DNA of 44,676 nt, from positions 1-44,676 of the forward strand of contig NZ_JAJNAG010000027.1 in NCBI RefSeq assembly GCF_021010575.1. The letters are read 5' to 3'. The stretch is from Limnobaculum eriocheiris. GTDB lineage: Bacteria > Pseudomonadota > Gammaproteobacteria > Enterobacterales > Enterobacteriaceae. Below the pieces are notes generated by a model. The model was not told the DNA's origin. It did no database searches and was given only the letters and a program-made list of their open reading frames with translations. The position numbers were made by a program, and so were the translations under genes. How positions within the stretch are numbered: position 1 is the first letter of the stretch; every line of letters starts with the position of its first letter. This document shows positions 8,857-19,223 of this stretch, piece by piece.

Positions 8857-9204
8857 TCAAACACTAAACGACGATCCACACCCACAGGTGCTCTTCGCAT
8901 TAGGATTCTGAATAATAAAGCGAGAACCTTCCAAACCTTCAGTATAGTCAACCGCACCACCGATTAAATACTGCAGGCTCATGGGATCAACAACCAGAGA
9001 AACACCCTGCTTCTCAATAATCATATCGCCATCGTTGACCTTTTCATCAAAGGTGAAGCCATACTGGAAACCGCTGCAACCACCACCGGTAATATAAACA
9101 CGCAGTTTTAATTCAGGATTGCTTTCATCAGCAATCAGCGCCTTTACTTTATTCGCTGCCGCATCGGTAAATTCGAGGGGCAAAGCAGTTGAATCACTCA
9201 TCAA
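8857..9204 (-). CDS. erpA: A-type iron-sulfur carrier ErpA
   Basis: ErpA delivers 4Fe-4S clusters to apoproteins, notably isoprenoid synthesis enzymes (IspG/IspH) and anaerobic respiratory enzymes. The 115-residue sequence is nearly identical in layout to the E. coli protein (114). The three cluster-binding cysteines are present: Cys43 in [11 protein letters not shown], and Cys107 and Cys109 in STCGCGSSF near the end. Two consecutive ATG codons open the frame. GGAG is 7 bases before the first and 10 before the second, so the first is used here. In E. coli clcA separates erpA from hemL; here only 386 bp of gene-free DNA does. Confidence 0.96.
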   Translation of the reverse strand: MMSDSTALPLEFTDAAANKVKALIADESNPELKLRVYITGGGCSGFQYGFTFDEKVNDGDMIIEKQGVSLVVDPMSLQYLIGGAVDYTEGLEGSRFIIQNPNAKSTCGCGSSFSV

Positions 9205-9590
9205 TTGTCTCCGGCTTATCTGGTTCAGACCCGCTACAAGGGCAGGTTTAATAATCTTATAATTATCTTATAATTATCTAATAGTTGACTAAAACGTTCA
9301 AGTATTATACGCAGTCGTGCCTCATTCCACAATCAGTCAGCGAGAGGCATAACAAACACATAGCCCGTAAGCTACGCCTGATTACGCTATTTTACCACCA
9401 CCGCCGATAACAAAATGTGTCAAATGACGCTTTATTTTTTTCCTGTGTTTACGGTTATTGTTCCCTGTTATGGCCGAACTATCGAAACGCTCTGACAAGA
9501 CTGGTAAAGATTCTAAAGCTGATATTTATCCTCACTTCTTTTAGAATAAGCTGATATAACCTATTCCGATAACAAGGCAGGAGCCTCTTC
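9205..9590. promoter_or_regulatory. Divergent erpA/hemL control region, no gene
   Basis: This 386-bp stretch holds the promoters of erpA (minus) and hemL (plus). No coding frame is credible, and there is no trace of clcA, which sits here in E. coli. An 11-bp unit CTTATAATTAT is repeated head to tail at 9256-9277 close to erpA. IscR control is known for E. coli erpA, but I could not place a convincing IscR box. A clear AGGAG precedes hemL. Confidence 0.45.
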
Positions 9591-10877
9591 ATGAATAAAT
9601 CAGAAAGTCTATATCTACAGGCCCAGCAGGTCATTCCCGGCGGAGTTAACTCACCAGTACGCGCATTTACCGGTGTGGGCGGTGTACCACTGTTTGTTGA
9701 ACGTGCAGATGGTGCTTACCTGTATGATGCAGACGGTAAAGCCTATATCGACTATGTCGGTTCATGGGGTCCAATGATTCTTGGCCATAATAATGATGTG
9801 ATTCGTGATGCTGTGATTGAGGCGGTACAACGTGGTTTAAGTTTTGGTGCGCCAACCGAAATGGAAGTAGAAATGGCAACGCTGGTGACGGAACTGGTTC
9901 CCTCCATGGATATGGTGCGAATGGTTAACTCCGGTACGGAAGCGACAATGAGCGCCATTCGTCTGGCCAGAGGTTTTACCGGCCGCGATAAAATCATCAA
10001 ATTTGAAGGTTGCTACCACGGTCACGCCGACTGCCTGTTAGTAAAAGCGGGTTCAGGCGCACTAACTTTAGGTCAGCCAAATTCGCCGGGTGTACCGGCT
10101 GACTTTGCCAGACATACCCTGACCTGTACTTATAACGACCTCAATACAGTACGTGAGGCATTTGAACAACATCCTGACGCTATTGCCTGTATTATTGTTG
10201 AGCCGGTTGCCGGCAATATGAACTGTATTCCTCCGGCTGCCGACTTTCTGCCGGGTTTACGCCAACTGTGTGATCAGTACGGTGCACTGCTGATTATTGA
10301 TGAAGTGATGACCGGTTTCCGCGTCGCTCTGGGTGGTGCTCAGGCTTACTATAATGTTACGCCAGATCTGACCTGCTTAGGTAAAATCATCGGGGGCGGT
10401 ATGCCTGTGGGTGCATTTGGTGGTCGGCGCGATGTGATGGCAGCGCTGGCACCCACTGGCCCGGTTTATCAGGCGGGAACCCTGTCCGGCAACCCTATTG
10501 CTATGGCCGCAGGTTATGCTTGCCTGAGCCAGTTAACCGATGTGGGTGTTTACTCACAGCTGGCGGAAAGAACCGGGCAGCTCGCCAATGGTTTACTGAA
10601 AGCAGCGAAAAAACAAGGCATCCCACTGGTGATGAACTACGTTGGCGGTATGTTTGGTATTTTCTTCACCGATGCTGATAGCGTAACCTGCTATCAGGAC
10701 GTGGTGAAATGTGATGTTGAACGCTTTAAGCGCTTCTTCCATTTGATGCTGCACGAAGGTGTCTATCTGGCTCCATCGGCATTTGAAGCGGGCTTTATGT
10801 CACTGGCTCACTCAGAAAAAGATATTCAACGTACAATTGATGCTGCTGAACGCTGCTTTGCGAAACTGGCTGCGTAA
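9591..10877 (+). CDS. hemL: Glutamate-1-semialdehyde 2,1-aminomutase
   Basis: HemL is the PLP enzyme that converts glutamate-1-semialdehyde to 5-aminolevulinate, the last step of the C5 route to haem, sirohaem and B12. It has 428 residues, close to E. coli (426). The PLP-binding lysine is Lys265 in [17 protein letters not shown]. The cofactor pocket run [16 protein letters not shown] and the [10 protein letters not shown] segment with its aspartate are intact. AGGAG lies about 10 bases upstream of the ATG. An 11-bp hairpin immediately follows and is shared with the convergent ydhT end. Confidence 0.97.
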   Translation: MNKSESLYLQAQQVIPGGVNSPVRAFTGVGGVPLFVERADGAYLYDADGKAYIDYVGSWGPMILGHNNDVIRDAVIEAVQRGLSFGAPTEMEVEMATLVTELVPSMDMVRMVNSGTEATMSAIRLARGFTGRDKIIKFEGCYHGHADCLLVKAGSGALTLGQPNSPGVPADFARHTLTCTYNDLNTVREAFEQHPDAIACIIVEPVAGNMNCIPPAADFLPGLRQLCDQYGALLIIDEVMTGFRVALGGAQAYYNVTPDLTCLGKIIGGGMPVGAFGGRRDVMAALAPTGPVYQAGTLSGNPIAMAAGYACLSQLTDVGVYSQLAERTGQLANGLLKAAKKQGIPLVMNYVGGMFGIFFTDADSVTCYQDVVKCDVERFKRFFHLMLHEGVYLAPSAFEAGFMSLAHSEKDIQRTIDAAERCFAKLAA

Positions 10878-10888
10878 GTGGTTACTAT

Positions 10889-10917
10889 CCGGTGATATCG
10901 CTGATATCACCGGGTTT
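10889..10917. terminator. Bidirectional terminator between hemL and ydhT
   Basis: A perfect 11-bp stem (CCGGTGATATC at 10889-10899, GATATCACCGG at 10903-10913) with a GCT loop is followed by GTTTCATT on the plus strand. It begins 11 bp after the hemL stop and overlaps the last codons of ydhT. The T-tract is weak. Confidence 0.6.
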
Positions 10918-11908
10918 CATTGCCCCATTCGACAAATTGATGCTGGTGATTCAGACAATATCTCACTCCGGCCTTAATGTTTCCTTCTCCTTCATAAGCC
11001 ACAGCAAAACGAATGCGTTTTCCGTCAAAATAGGGAATGGAAGCGCAGCCCCCTTTTCCCAATACAACATAATCAACCGAACCCGCACAGGCTATCAGGG
11101 CATCTGGCCCCATTGCCACAATACGAACATCGTTCCCGGCGCTAACCACTCTGGCTTCTGCGCCAAAGCTGGAAATATGCGAGAGATCGCCAGCGCTGGC
11201 AACTTTAGAGCCATCCCCCACGCTGCTAATGCGGGCTCGCATTCCCGCGCTGCCTATTTTTACCCCTCGTCCGGAACTGCTGACTTTGGCAGAATTTCCC
11301 GCAGTGGCAATGCGTGCTCTTTCCCCTGAGCTACCAATCCGCACATCATGCCCGACACAGCCGACCCTTGCGCCGTATCCACAGCTGGCAACCTGAGAGG
11401 AATAACCGGCACTGCTAATCCAGCCATACTCACCGCAACTCCCAATCTGGCTGTTTACCCCGGCGCTGGCAATTCTTACGCTGCTACCAGTGCTGCCAAT
11501 TCGGGCCTCATCGCCGCTATTGCTAATCTGGCTACTGTTATCGATATTCATTATGCTGAAATAGTCTGCACCACTCGCCTGTCGGCCAGCATATTGATTT
11601 GTGGAGACGGTTTTGAATTCGTGTGGTGCTGAAGATTGCTGTATGGCCATCGTCATCGGCCGGTGGCTTAACACATCGGCCAGCAGATCGGTGGCATCGG
11701 TTTCCTGTAGGGCAAAGTTCTCTTTTTCCAACCACAGAGAATAAGCATACTCCACCAGACTGGTGGCCCAGTCGACATAACCGTGCCGAATCAGAGCATT
11801 GTGAACATCAGCATAACGCCCGCCCTCAGGGAAGTTTCTGAGAAACCAGCGATAAATATTAGGGCCTGTGTGCCAGGCCCTGAGTTCTTTGCGGGTTATC
11901 AACATCAT
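10907..11908 (-). CDS. ydhT: YdhT-like protein with 9-residue repeat solenoid
   Basis: This is the last gene of the ydhYVWXUT operon; the family's function is unknown. The 333-residue protein has three parts. An N-terminal helical part (about 1-75, rich in Trp/Tyr, with FPEGGRYADVHNALI) is followed by a polar linker. Then come seventeen clear 9-residue repeats at residues 128-280 of the form I-x-S-x-G-x-x-x-R (for example IASAGVNSQ, IGSSGERAR, ISSVGDGSK). The last 53 residues are non-repetitive and end CLNHQHQFVEWGNETR. There is no signal peptide or membrane segment, so it is probably cytoplasmic. Cysteines occur in several repeats. The strict period with small residues and Gly suggests a beta-solenoid (inference). 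It overlaps ydhU by one base. Confidence 0.82.
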   Translation of the reverse strand: MMLITRKELRAWHTGPNIYRWFLRNFPEGGRYADVHNALIRHGYVDWATSLVEYAYSLWLEKENFALQETDATDLLADVLSHRPMTMAIQQSSAPHEFKTVSTNQYAGRQASGADYFSIMNIDNSSQISNSGDEARIGSTGSSVRIASAGVNSQIGSCGEYGWISSAGYSSQVASCGYGARVGCVGHDVRIGSSGERARIATAGNSAKVSSSGRGVKIGSAGMRARISSVGDGSKVASAGDLSHISSFGAEARVVSAGNDVRIVAMGPDALIACAGSVDYVVLGKGGCASIPYFDGKRIRFAVAYEGEGNIKAGVRYCLNHQHQFVEWGNETR

Positions 11909-12693
11909 CAGTGACGGTGATAACCATCAATCATACACTTAAAGGTTTCCGTTGGTGTACGCCCGGTAGTGCACAGATACAGATGACCACAAATAAAGAA
12001 GAGACTAAACACTGCCAGTAAAAAATGCGCCTGAAGGATCCAGTATCGAATACCAAGCTGCTGTAGACCTAAAACCTCCGGATAGAAGGATATTAACCCG
12101 GAAATCAGCAGCAGAGGCACCAGCCCATACATAACCCCCACATAGGCAACCTGCTGTAGCGGATTAAACTTTGAGCTTTGAGTCGCCGGGAAAGGATGTT
12201 CCTCCCCCTTCATAATGCCAAACAGATAGAAATTTACCTGTCTCATCGCGCGCCCTAACCAGCCCTGAGGCTTGATCAGATAGTGATGACCATTGCCCCC
12301 CAGCGCATTAATCAGCACAAAGCCAATCCAACAGGCTAACAGTAAGAATCCACAAACTTCGTGTACAGCAACCAGGCTTTTAACCGCGGCTGGAGCAACC
12401 AGATTAAAATGATTAATCATACCGCTGCACAATAACAGGATGAATAACAGTGCGTTAGACCAATGCCAAAAGCGTACCGCTTTCGAGTAGAGATAAACTT
12501 TCTCGCCGTGGTCCTGCATTTGCCGGTTAGCCTGCCTGAAACGTAAAAAAGCATGCAGAGCCAACACCAGCAGCATACCTACCAGCGCTATTCCGGCAAT
12601 CACCAGCCATACCGGCCAGAACTCCGGTGTAAACACAGGAATATAGAGACTTAGCTGGGACTGGAATTGTTCAGCATTTGGCATCGCGTTCAT
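11908..12693 (-). CDS. ydhU: Membrane cytochrome b subunit YdhU
   Basis: YdhU is a cytochrome b561/PhsC-type integral membrane subunit. It probably anchors the YdhX ferredoxin and passes electrons from quinol. The 261 residues equal the E. coli length and show about five hydrophobic helices. Candidate haem histidines sit in helices: AVRFWHWSNALLF, LVAVHEVCGFLLL and LQAHFLLAVFSLFFICGHLY. The start overlaps the ydhX stop by 4 bp (ATGA) and the stop overlaps ydhT by 1 bp, so the three are tightly coupled. Haem binding is inferred from the family. Confidence 0.88.
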   Translation of the reverse strand: MNAMPNAEQFQSQLSLYIPVFTPEFWPVWLVIAGIALVGMLLVLALHAFLRFRQANRQMQDHGEKVYLYSKAVRFWHWSNALLFILLLCSGMINHFNLVAPAAVKSLVAVHEVCGFLLLACWIGFVLINALGGNGHHYLIKPQGWLGRAMRQVNFYLFGIMKGEEHPFPATQSSKFNPLQQVAYVGVMYGLVPLLLISGLISFYPEVLGLQQLGIRYWILQAHFLLAVFSLFFICGHLYLCTTGRTPTETFKCMIDGYHRH

Positions 12694-13358
12694 ACATTAT
12701 CCTTTTTAATCAGATGTTGACCGAAGCGGCGATAAAGGTGAGGGGCACCGGCACCTTTTAACTGGTACTCGTAATATTTATTATTTTTTAGCCAGTTCTG
12801 TACGACTTCGCTGTCTTCCCGACCAAAAATCAACGCATTCTGTGGACAAACGTTAACGCAAATAGGAGCAAAACCTTTTGCCAGCCGGGACTCGGCACAA
12901 AAATCGCACTTGTCCGCCACTTTCGTTACCGGATTGAGGTAACGAACCTGATAAGGACATGCGCCAATACAGTAGCTACAGCCAATACAGCGCGGCTTAT
13001 CTACCCGCACAATTCCCCGGTCGTCACGCCAGGAAGCTCCCGTTGGGCAAACCTCAATACAGGGTGCATCTTCACAATGCTGGCAGGAGTGACGGAAAAA
13101 GTGATATTGGGTTTCGTTTTCATTATCCGAAACCGGAATATGGGCAATGGATAAGCGGCTTCCCTGGTCGGGAACATGATTCACTTTACGACATGCTCTG
13201 GCACACAGATTACAGCCGTTGCACAGGGTTTCATCATGAATCATGGCGTAACGGACCTGATTGGTTTTGTTTGATGCCGCAAGTAAACTTTGGCCCGGGC
13301 CGGAGAAAAATATAACCGTGCCCATACCGATGACAAATTTACGCCGAGTGTAGGTCAT
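12690..13358 (-). CDS. ydhX: Ferredoxin-like 4Fe-4S subunit YdhX
   Basis: YdhX is a DmsB/HybA/NrfC-type electron-transfer protein with four 4Fe-4S binding groups. They are CNGCNLCARAC, CQHCEDAPCIEVCP, CIGCSYCIGACP, and CDFC with CVNVCP. The N-terminus reads TYTRRKFVIGMG followed by a hydrophobic stretch, a twin-arginine signal, so it likely faces the periplasm next to YdhU. Length is 222 residues, as in E. coli. It follows a 217-bp gap after ydhW that contains a small coupled reading frame. Its 3' end overlaps ydhU by 4 bp. Confidence 0.93.
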   Translation of the reverse strand: MTYTRRKFVIGMGTVIFFSGPGQSLLAASNKTNQVRYAMIHDETLCNGCNLCARACRKVNHVPDQGSRLSIAHIPVSDNENETQYHFFRHSCQHCEDAPCIEVCPTGASWRDDRGIVRVDKPRCIGCSYCIGACPYQVRYLNPVTKVADKCDFCAESRLAKGFAPICVNVCPQNALIFGREDSEVVQNWLKNNKYYEYQLKGAGAPHLYRRFGQHLIKKDNV

Positions 13359-13429
13359 CTGCTAATCCCCTGATTCTGTTGACTGCAGTATTCCGGCATT
13401 ATCCATAACGTTAACAATGCATTGCTCAT
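13355..13429 (-). CDS. Possible 24-codon leader ORF coupled to ydhX
   Basis: In the gap between ydhW and ydhX, an ATG at 13429 has a purine-rich ribosome site just upstream (GGAGAAAGAGAG). It opens a 24-residue frame starting MSNALLTLWIMPEY. Its TGA overlaps the ydhX start as ATGA, the same coupling used between ydhX and ydhU. I do not recognise the peptide. It could be a leader that couples ydhX translation, or chance. Conservation across relatives would decide. Confidence 0.35.
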   Translation of the reverse strand: MSNALLTLWIMPEYCSQQNQGISR

Positions 13430-13575
13430 CTCTCTTTCTCCGCCATTCTCTATTTCTAATGTGATGAAATAGCAAGGTACTGCCTGTGAATAATGACCTG
13501 AATCTTCTGTTTTTTAATTGTCATTACACCCTGTAATCCATATGCCGCAATGCGCCATTTAGCTCTTTTTATGCG

Positions 13576-14280
13576 TTATGGATTTTGAAACTGTTCAACT
13601 TCTAACCATTCACAGAGTCCATAAGCTTTTCCATAACTCATAAACCGTTCACTAAACAGGTATGCCTGCCCGTCAGATGAGGCTACCGGCCTGATATCGG
13701 CATAATCAGGATGGGTATCAATCGCCTTCAACGCCGCTTCAATCTGTTCTAATTCAAAGCAGTAAGGAGCCAGCATCAGCATTGCAACCTTATAAGGACG
13801 CGGATAGGTTTCGCACTCAAACCTCACCGCTTGTACAATGGTTTTACAGATATCCTTCTCAATCACCAATACGCACATATTGGCGTAATTCACCGAAATA
13901 CTTTGAGTCGAATAGTAGTAATCATCCTGAGCGCCGGCACTGAGCATAATGTCGGCAAAAGCCTCGGTATGCTCAATTTCTTCCAGTACTTGCGTCAGGT
14001 CCTGCTCTGACATCGAGTAAGGTGGTGCCAGTAACATACTACGGGTCACCAGTGAGCCAACCATTGAACTCTGTCGGATGAAATCTGCCACCACCTCAGC
14101 AGGAGAATCTTGCTGTTCAGCCAATTGTTGCTGTACTGATTCAATATCCTGCTGAAGTGCGCCAGCTTCACCCTCCATCGCTGCTATCCAGCGCCTTTTG
14201 CTCCTGTCTACCGCCTCTACTGTCGTGCCATCAACGGCACTTTCATTAACAGAGGTGAAGTCTTCCGTTGATTCCCGCAT
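13576..14280 (-). CDS. ydhW: YdhW family protein of the ydh redox operon
   Basis: Called YdhW from its place between ydhV and ydhX and its length (234 residues; E. coli about 215). No function is established. The first 60 residues are polar and acidic, with a likely coiled-coil stretch (EAGALQQDIESVQQQLAEQQ). The rest is a mixed fold with three cysteines but no CxxC metal motif, no signal peptide and no membrane helix. It begins 17 bp after the ydhV stop, with GGTGG ahead of the ATG. A private chaperone or assembly factor for YdhV is conceivable but unproven. Confidence 0.8.
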   Translation of the reverse strand: MRESTEDFTSVNESAVDGTTVEAVDRSKRRWIAAMEGEAGALQQDIESVQQQLAEQQDSPAEVVADFIRQSSMVGSLVTRSMLLAPPYSMSEQDLTQVLEEIEHTEAFADIMLSAGAQDDYYYSTQSISVNYANMCVLVIEKDICKTIVQAVRFECETYPRPYKVAMLMLAPYCFELEQIEAALKAIDTHPDYADIRPVASSDGQAYLFSERFMSYGKAYGLCEWLEVEQFQNP

Positions 14281-14297
14281 ATTTCCACCGTTCTGGT

Positions 14298-16421
<2,124 letters not shown>

Positions 16422-16451
16422 TCAAAAGGAGCTGTTTTCGGATGCTGCCGA

Positions 16452-17081
16452 TTAAACAGTGATATCTTTCCACTCAATGATCTTTAATGCCCCGGTAGGA
16501 CAGGCATTAGCGCATTCGCCACACAAAATACATTTTGATGATTTCTTGGTTTCTGTATTTACGGTGGCCATCATCCATGGACAGGCTGTGGTGCAGGCAC
16601 TGCATCCAATACAACGTTTATGATCGACGGCAATACAGCCCTCTTTTTCGTTATAGGAGATAGCGCCAATAGGACAGACGTTCAGGCATTGAGGGTCTTT
16701 ACACTGTCTGCAGGTATCCGCTGTGTAATTTAAATCACCAAACAGGCCGCCGCCGGAGCCGACGCCGTTATCACCAAAGAAGTAGTGGCGGTGTATTTTA
16801 ATGCGGGAGAAAAAGGTACCAACGGAGCCGTCATTGAAGGTTGTGCAGGAAGTTTCGCAACGATGACAACCGGTACATCGTGCCCTTTGTGTTACCAGCA
16901 CCCCTTTTGGCGTTGTTATTAAGCCAACCGTACCGTTATCAACATCCTCTTGTTTACAACCAAAAAGGGATAACAGAGAAGGAGCTATTGCCAATCCGGT
17001 AAGACCTTTACCTGAGATACGTAAAAACTCGAGTCGTGTTAAACCCATTGCTAACAATGGGCGTTCAGCATTATTAGGCAT
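16452..17081 (-). CDS. ydhY: 4Fe-4S ferredoxin-like protein YdhY
   Basis: This is the first gene of the ydhYVWXUT operon. The 209-residue protein has four cysteine groups for 4Fe-4S clusters: CTGCHRCETSC, CRQCKDPQCLNVCP, CIGCSACTTACP and CILCGECANACP. The N-terminal 45 residues contain a hydrophobic stretch after TRLEFLRISGKG but only single arginines, so there is no classical twin-arginine signal. It is the likely electron partner of YdhV, whose start lies 54 bp downstream. A GAGGAT ribosome site precedes the ATG. FNR and NarL/NarP sites lie upstream. Confidence 0.94.
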   Translation of the reverse strand: MPNNAERPLLAMGLTRLEFLRISGKGLTGLAIAPSLLSLFGCKQEDVDNGTVGLITTPKGVLVTQRARCTGCHRCETSCTTFNDGSVGTFFSRIKIHRHYFFGDNGVGSGGGLFGDLNYTADTCRQCKDPQCLNVCPIGAISYNEKEGCIAVDHKRCIGCSACTTACPWMMATVNTETKKSSKCILCGECANACPTGALKIIEWKDITV

Positions 17082-17160
17082 TTAATTCACATCCTCTTCC
17101 GTACTCGCTTAAATAACAACACTATTAAAATTATTTTTATAAAATAAGTAAATTTCATGA

Positions 17161-17176
17161 TACCTCTAAGGGGGTA
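17161..17176. promoter_or_regulatory. NarL/NarP 7-2-7 binding site at ydhY promoter
   Basis: TACCTCT-AA-GGGGGTA is a pair of inverted NarL/NarP heptamers separated by 2 bp, the arrangement bound by both regulators. The first heptamer fits TACYYMT fully and the second has one mismatch. It lies about 45 bp toward ydhY from the FNR box centre, so it would sit on the start of transcription, fitting nitrate repression as described for the E. coli operon. Confidence 0.75.
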
Positions 17177-17214
17177 CCTGTTTTTAATAATCACCTTCTT
17201 TGCAGCAATAATCC

Positions 17215-17228
17215 GTGATCGTTATCAA
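17215..17228. promoter_or_regulatory. FNR box upstream of ydhY
   Basis: GTGATCGTTATCAA matches the FNR consensus TTGATnnnnATCAA at 9 of 10 defined bases. Centred at 17221.5, it would be near -41 for a transcript starting around 17180 on the minus strand, a class II activating position. A TATTAA-like -10 element lies in the expected place on the minus strand near 17187. Confidence 0.78.
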
Positions 17229-17710
17229 TTAAAAAACAATAACCATAATAAAAATAAGGTTATTGATTTTCATTATCATCTGAATAAATCAAAAAAGAAT
17301 GAGGAAAGATAGTTAATATACTTTTTAAATATATAAAAACGTTTCAGATCAGGAAAAATAAAAATAATACAATGATAAATAATGACATTTCTTAAACAAC
17401 CAACAAACAACACAAGTAAGGCAAACGGGTGTTTATCAAACATGAGATTAGAGCAGCAATAATCAGAATTAATATATTCATCAGACATCAATGATGTGAA
17501 AATCATTTATTTATCTCAATCAATCGATATGAAGTTATATATAACGATCAATGAAAATTAATTCCTACAGAAAGAACCTCAAATAAACCGACTGGTTTAG
17601 TTAAAATAAATATAAAATTATCTGCTCCTCCTTAAATGTCAGACCTACTAAACAGATAAGATAATGGTAAACTCCATGCCCATTGCCTCTTTTTCACTAT
17701 ATCTAACCTT
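17229..17710. other. AT-rich spacer between ydhY and yddG
   Basis: No convincing gene is present. It is strongly AT-rich. One 76-codon frame on the minus strand (17276-17506) looks like low-complexity translation and has no recognisable motif or ribosome site. The yddG promoter should lie in the last 150 bases, which include a CTCCTCC run at about 17625 on the plus strand. Confidence 0.4.
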
Positions 17711-18601
17711 ATGAACAAACTTGCCACTCTGTGTGGAATGATTGCGATCTTACTGTGGAGTATGAGCGTAGCCTTAACCCGTAGCATCGCTGAAGCCTTA
17801 GGCCCTTTTGGTGCCGGAGCGGCAATATATAGCGTGAGTGGGTTGCTGGTGTTGTGCGTCATTGGCCTGCCAAAAATCAGAGAGCAGCGCCCGGCCTATC
17901 TTTGGGGCTGTGGTGCCTTGTTTGTTATTTATATGGTTTGCTTTGCCCTGGCGATTGGTATGGCTGCTAATCGTGCCCAAGCCTTAGAAATTGGGTTAAT
18001 CAATTACCTTTGGCCAAGCCTGACTCTGGCTTTTGCCCTTCCCTTATTAAAAGTAAAAGCCCGCTGGTGGTTATGGCCGGGAATATTATTGGCATTTTTC
18101 GGTGTGGTTTGGGTGGTGAGCGGCGGTACCCTTAGTTTTCAGCAGTTTATTACCCATGCCGGGCAAAATCCCGTTGCTTATCTACTGGCGGCAGTTGCAG
18201 CGTTGTCCTGGGCGCTCTACTCTAATCTGGTAAGAATCTACTGTCAGGGGAAAGGCGTTTTGCCCCTGTTTTTACTGGCTACATCGGTCTGCCTGTGGGG
18301 GATGACGTTTATTTTTTCCGGGCTTCCAACAGAGATGCCTTCTGCAACGACATTATTGGAATTACTACTGATGGGTGGAACCACTGCCGTGGCTTATCTT
18401 TGCTGGGATAAGGCCATGCGTCAGGGAAATATGACCTTAGTCGCAGCACTCTCCTACTTTACGCCGCTGTTCTCAATTCTGATTGCCAGTCTGTGGCTTA
18501 ATACCTGGCCGGGTAATGGTTTTTGGTCCGGGCTGGTGATGGTTATTTTAGGTTCTCTGCTTTGCTGGTCTGCCAGCAGGAATAAAACCAGCAGCAATTA
18601 G
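17711..18601 (+). CDS. yddG: Aromatic amino acid exporter YddG (DMT family)
   Basis: YddG is an inner-membrane exporter of the drug/metabolite (EamA) superfamily that moves aromatic amino acids out of the cell. The 296-residue protein has ten hydrophobic helices in two EamA repeats. It keeps family features including [11 protein letters not shown] near helix 4 and [14 protein letters not shown] in the second repeat. E. coli YddG has 293 residues. Its last four bases overlap the yacL stop on the opposite strand. I rely on overall similarity, so another DMT exporter of similar specificity cannot be excluded. Confidence 0.85.
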   Translation: MNKLATLCGMIAILLWSMSVALTRSIAEALGPFGAGAAIYSVSGLLVLCVIGLPKIREQRPAYLWGCGALFVIYMVCFALAIGMAANRAQALEIGLINYLWPSLTLAFALPLLKVKARWWLWPGILLAFFGVVWVVSGGTLSFQQFITHAGQNPVAYLLAAVAALSWALYSNLVRIYCQGKGVLPLFLLATSVCLWGMTFIFSGLPTEMPSATTLLELLLMGGTTAVAYLCWDKAMRQGNMTLVAALSYFTPLFSILIASLWLNTWPGNGFWSGLVMVILGSLLCWSASRNKTSSN

Positions 18602-18960
18602 CGCCCTGCAATAAAATCACGATAGCCTTTAAGTGCTTCAAGAAAATCTTCTACGCCGCAGCAGGAGAGGCTTTCCTCATCGTAATAAAACATCCCCTCT
18701 TCCATTTCATCACCTTCCAGCTCGATTTGGTTAGCGCGTACAATCACCTCTTCTCCGTCCAGCCACAATATGTATTCATGACCAATTTTTTGCCATTGAC
18801 GTTCACTGCCTCGTACCTGTTGTATCGCCAGCTCGACTTCATCCAACAGGGCTAAGTTACCTTTCACCTCTTCATTTAACCAGTGGCCTATCGCTTCATG
18901 CCCCATAGAAAAAGTAGCAAAGACCTGACCAGTCACGTCGAGCCTGAGTTCATAGTCCAT
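18598..18960 (-). CDS. yacL: YacL family protein (UPF0231)
   Basis: This 120-residue acidic protein has the same length and layout as E. coli YacL, with conserved segments [34 protein letters not shown] and [22 protein letters not shown]. Its function is unknown. In E. coli it directly follows acnB. Here it is on the same strand as acnB but about 6.5 kb away, with the yid cluster between them. There is no signal peptide or membrane helix. Its stop overlaps the convergent yddG stop. Confidence 0.92.
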   Translation of the reverse strand: MDYELRLDVTGQVFATFSMGHEAIGHWLNEEVKGNLALLDEVELAIQQVRGSERQWQKIGHEYILWLDGEEVIVRANQIELEGDEMEEGMFYYDEESLSCCGVEDFLEALKGYRDFIAGR

Positions 18961-18999
18961 AATGTGCTCCTGTCGTGGTGTTCTTACCGTTAGTGTTAT

Positions 19000-19016
19000 C
19001 GCGGGATAATCCCGCG
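19000..19016. repeat. Small GC-rich hairpin upstream of yacL
   Basis: CGCGGGA (19000-19006) and TCCCGCG (19010-19016) pair around a TAA loop. It lies between the yidF-like gene end and the yacL start. No T-run follows on the minus strand, so it may be an mRNA structure in the yacL leader or a weak transcript end for the yid operon. Confidence 0.4.
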
Positions 19017-19223
19017 GTTGATATCTCTATAATAGTCATGGAATGGATTAGTAAACCATGATCTTTTTTGATTTTAAGCAATCAGGCTGAAAGGTTAAAA
19101 TGCAACAAAGTCAGAAATAGTGGCTGAAAAATTGATATGAATATCGTCTGGTTGCTAAGATGCGGTTATATGTATTGAAAAAGCACAATACACATCAGAT
19201 CCGCAAGTAAAGGAGTGTATGAC

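Noticed and set aside
11060-11530. Possible CRISPR or tandem DNA repeat array within ydhT
   Set aside because: The 27-bp period is the coding repeat of nine residues; the DNA units are too diverged and have no constant repeat or spacer pattern.
10892-11841. Several open frames on the plus strand opposite ydhT
   Set aside because: They mirror the 9-codon repeat of ydhT, which keeps the opposite frames open. They lack ribosome sites and known domains.
17276-17506. 76-codon minus-strand frame upstream of yddG
   Set aside because: It lies in very AT-rich DNA, has no ribosome site or recognisable motif, and reads as low-complexity translation. It also overlaps the upstream edge of the ydhY control region.
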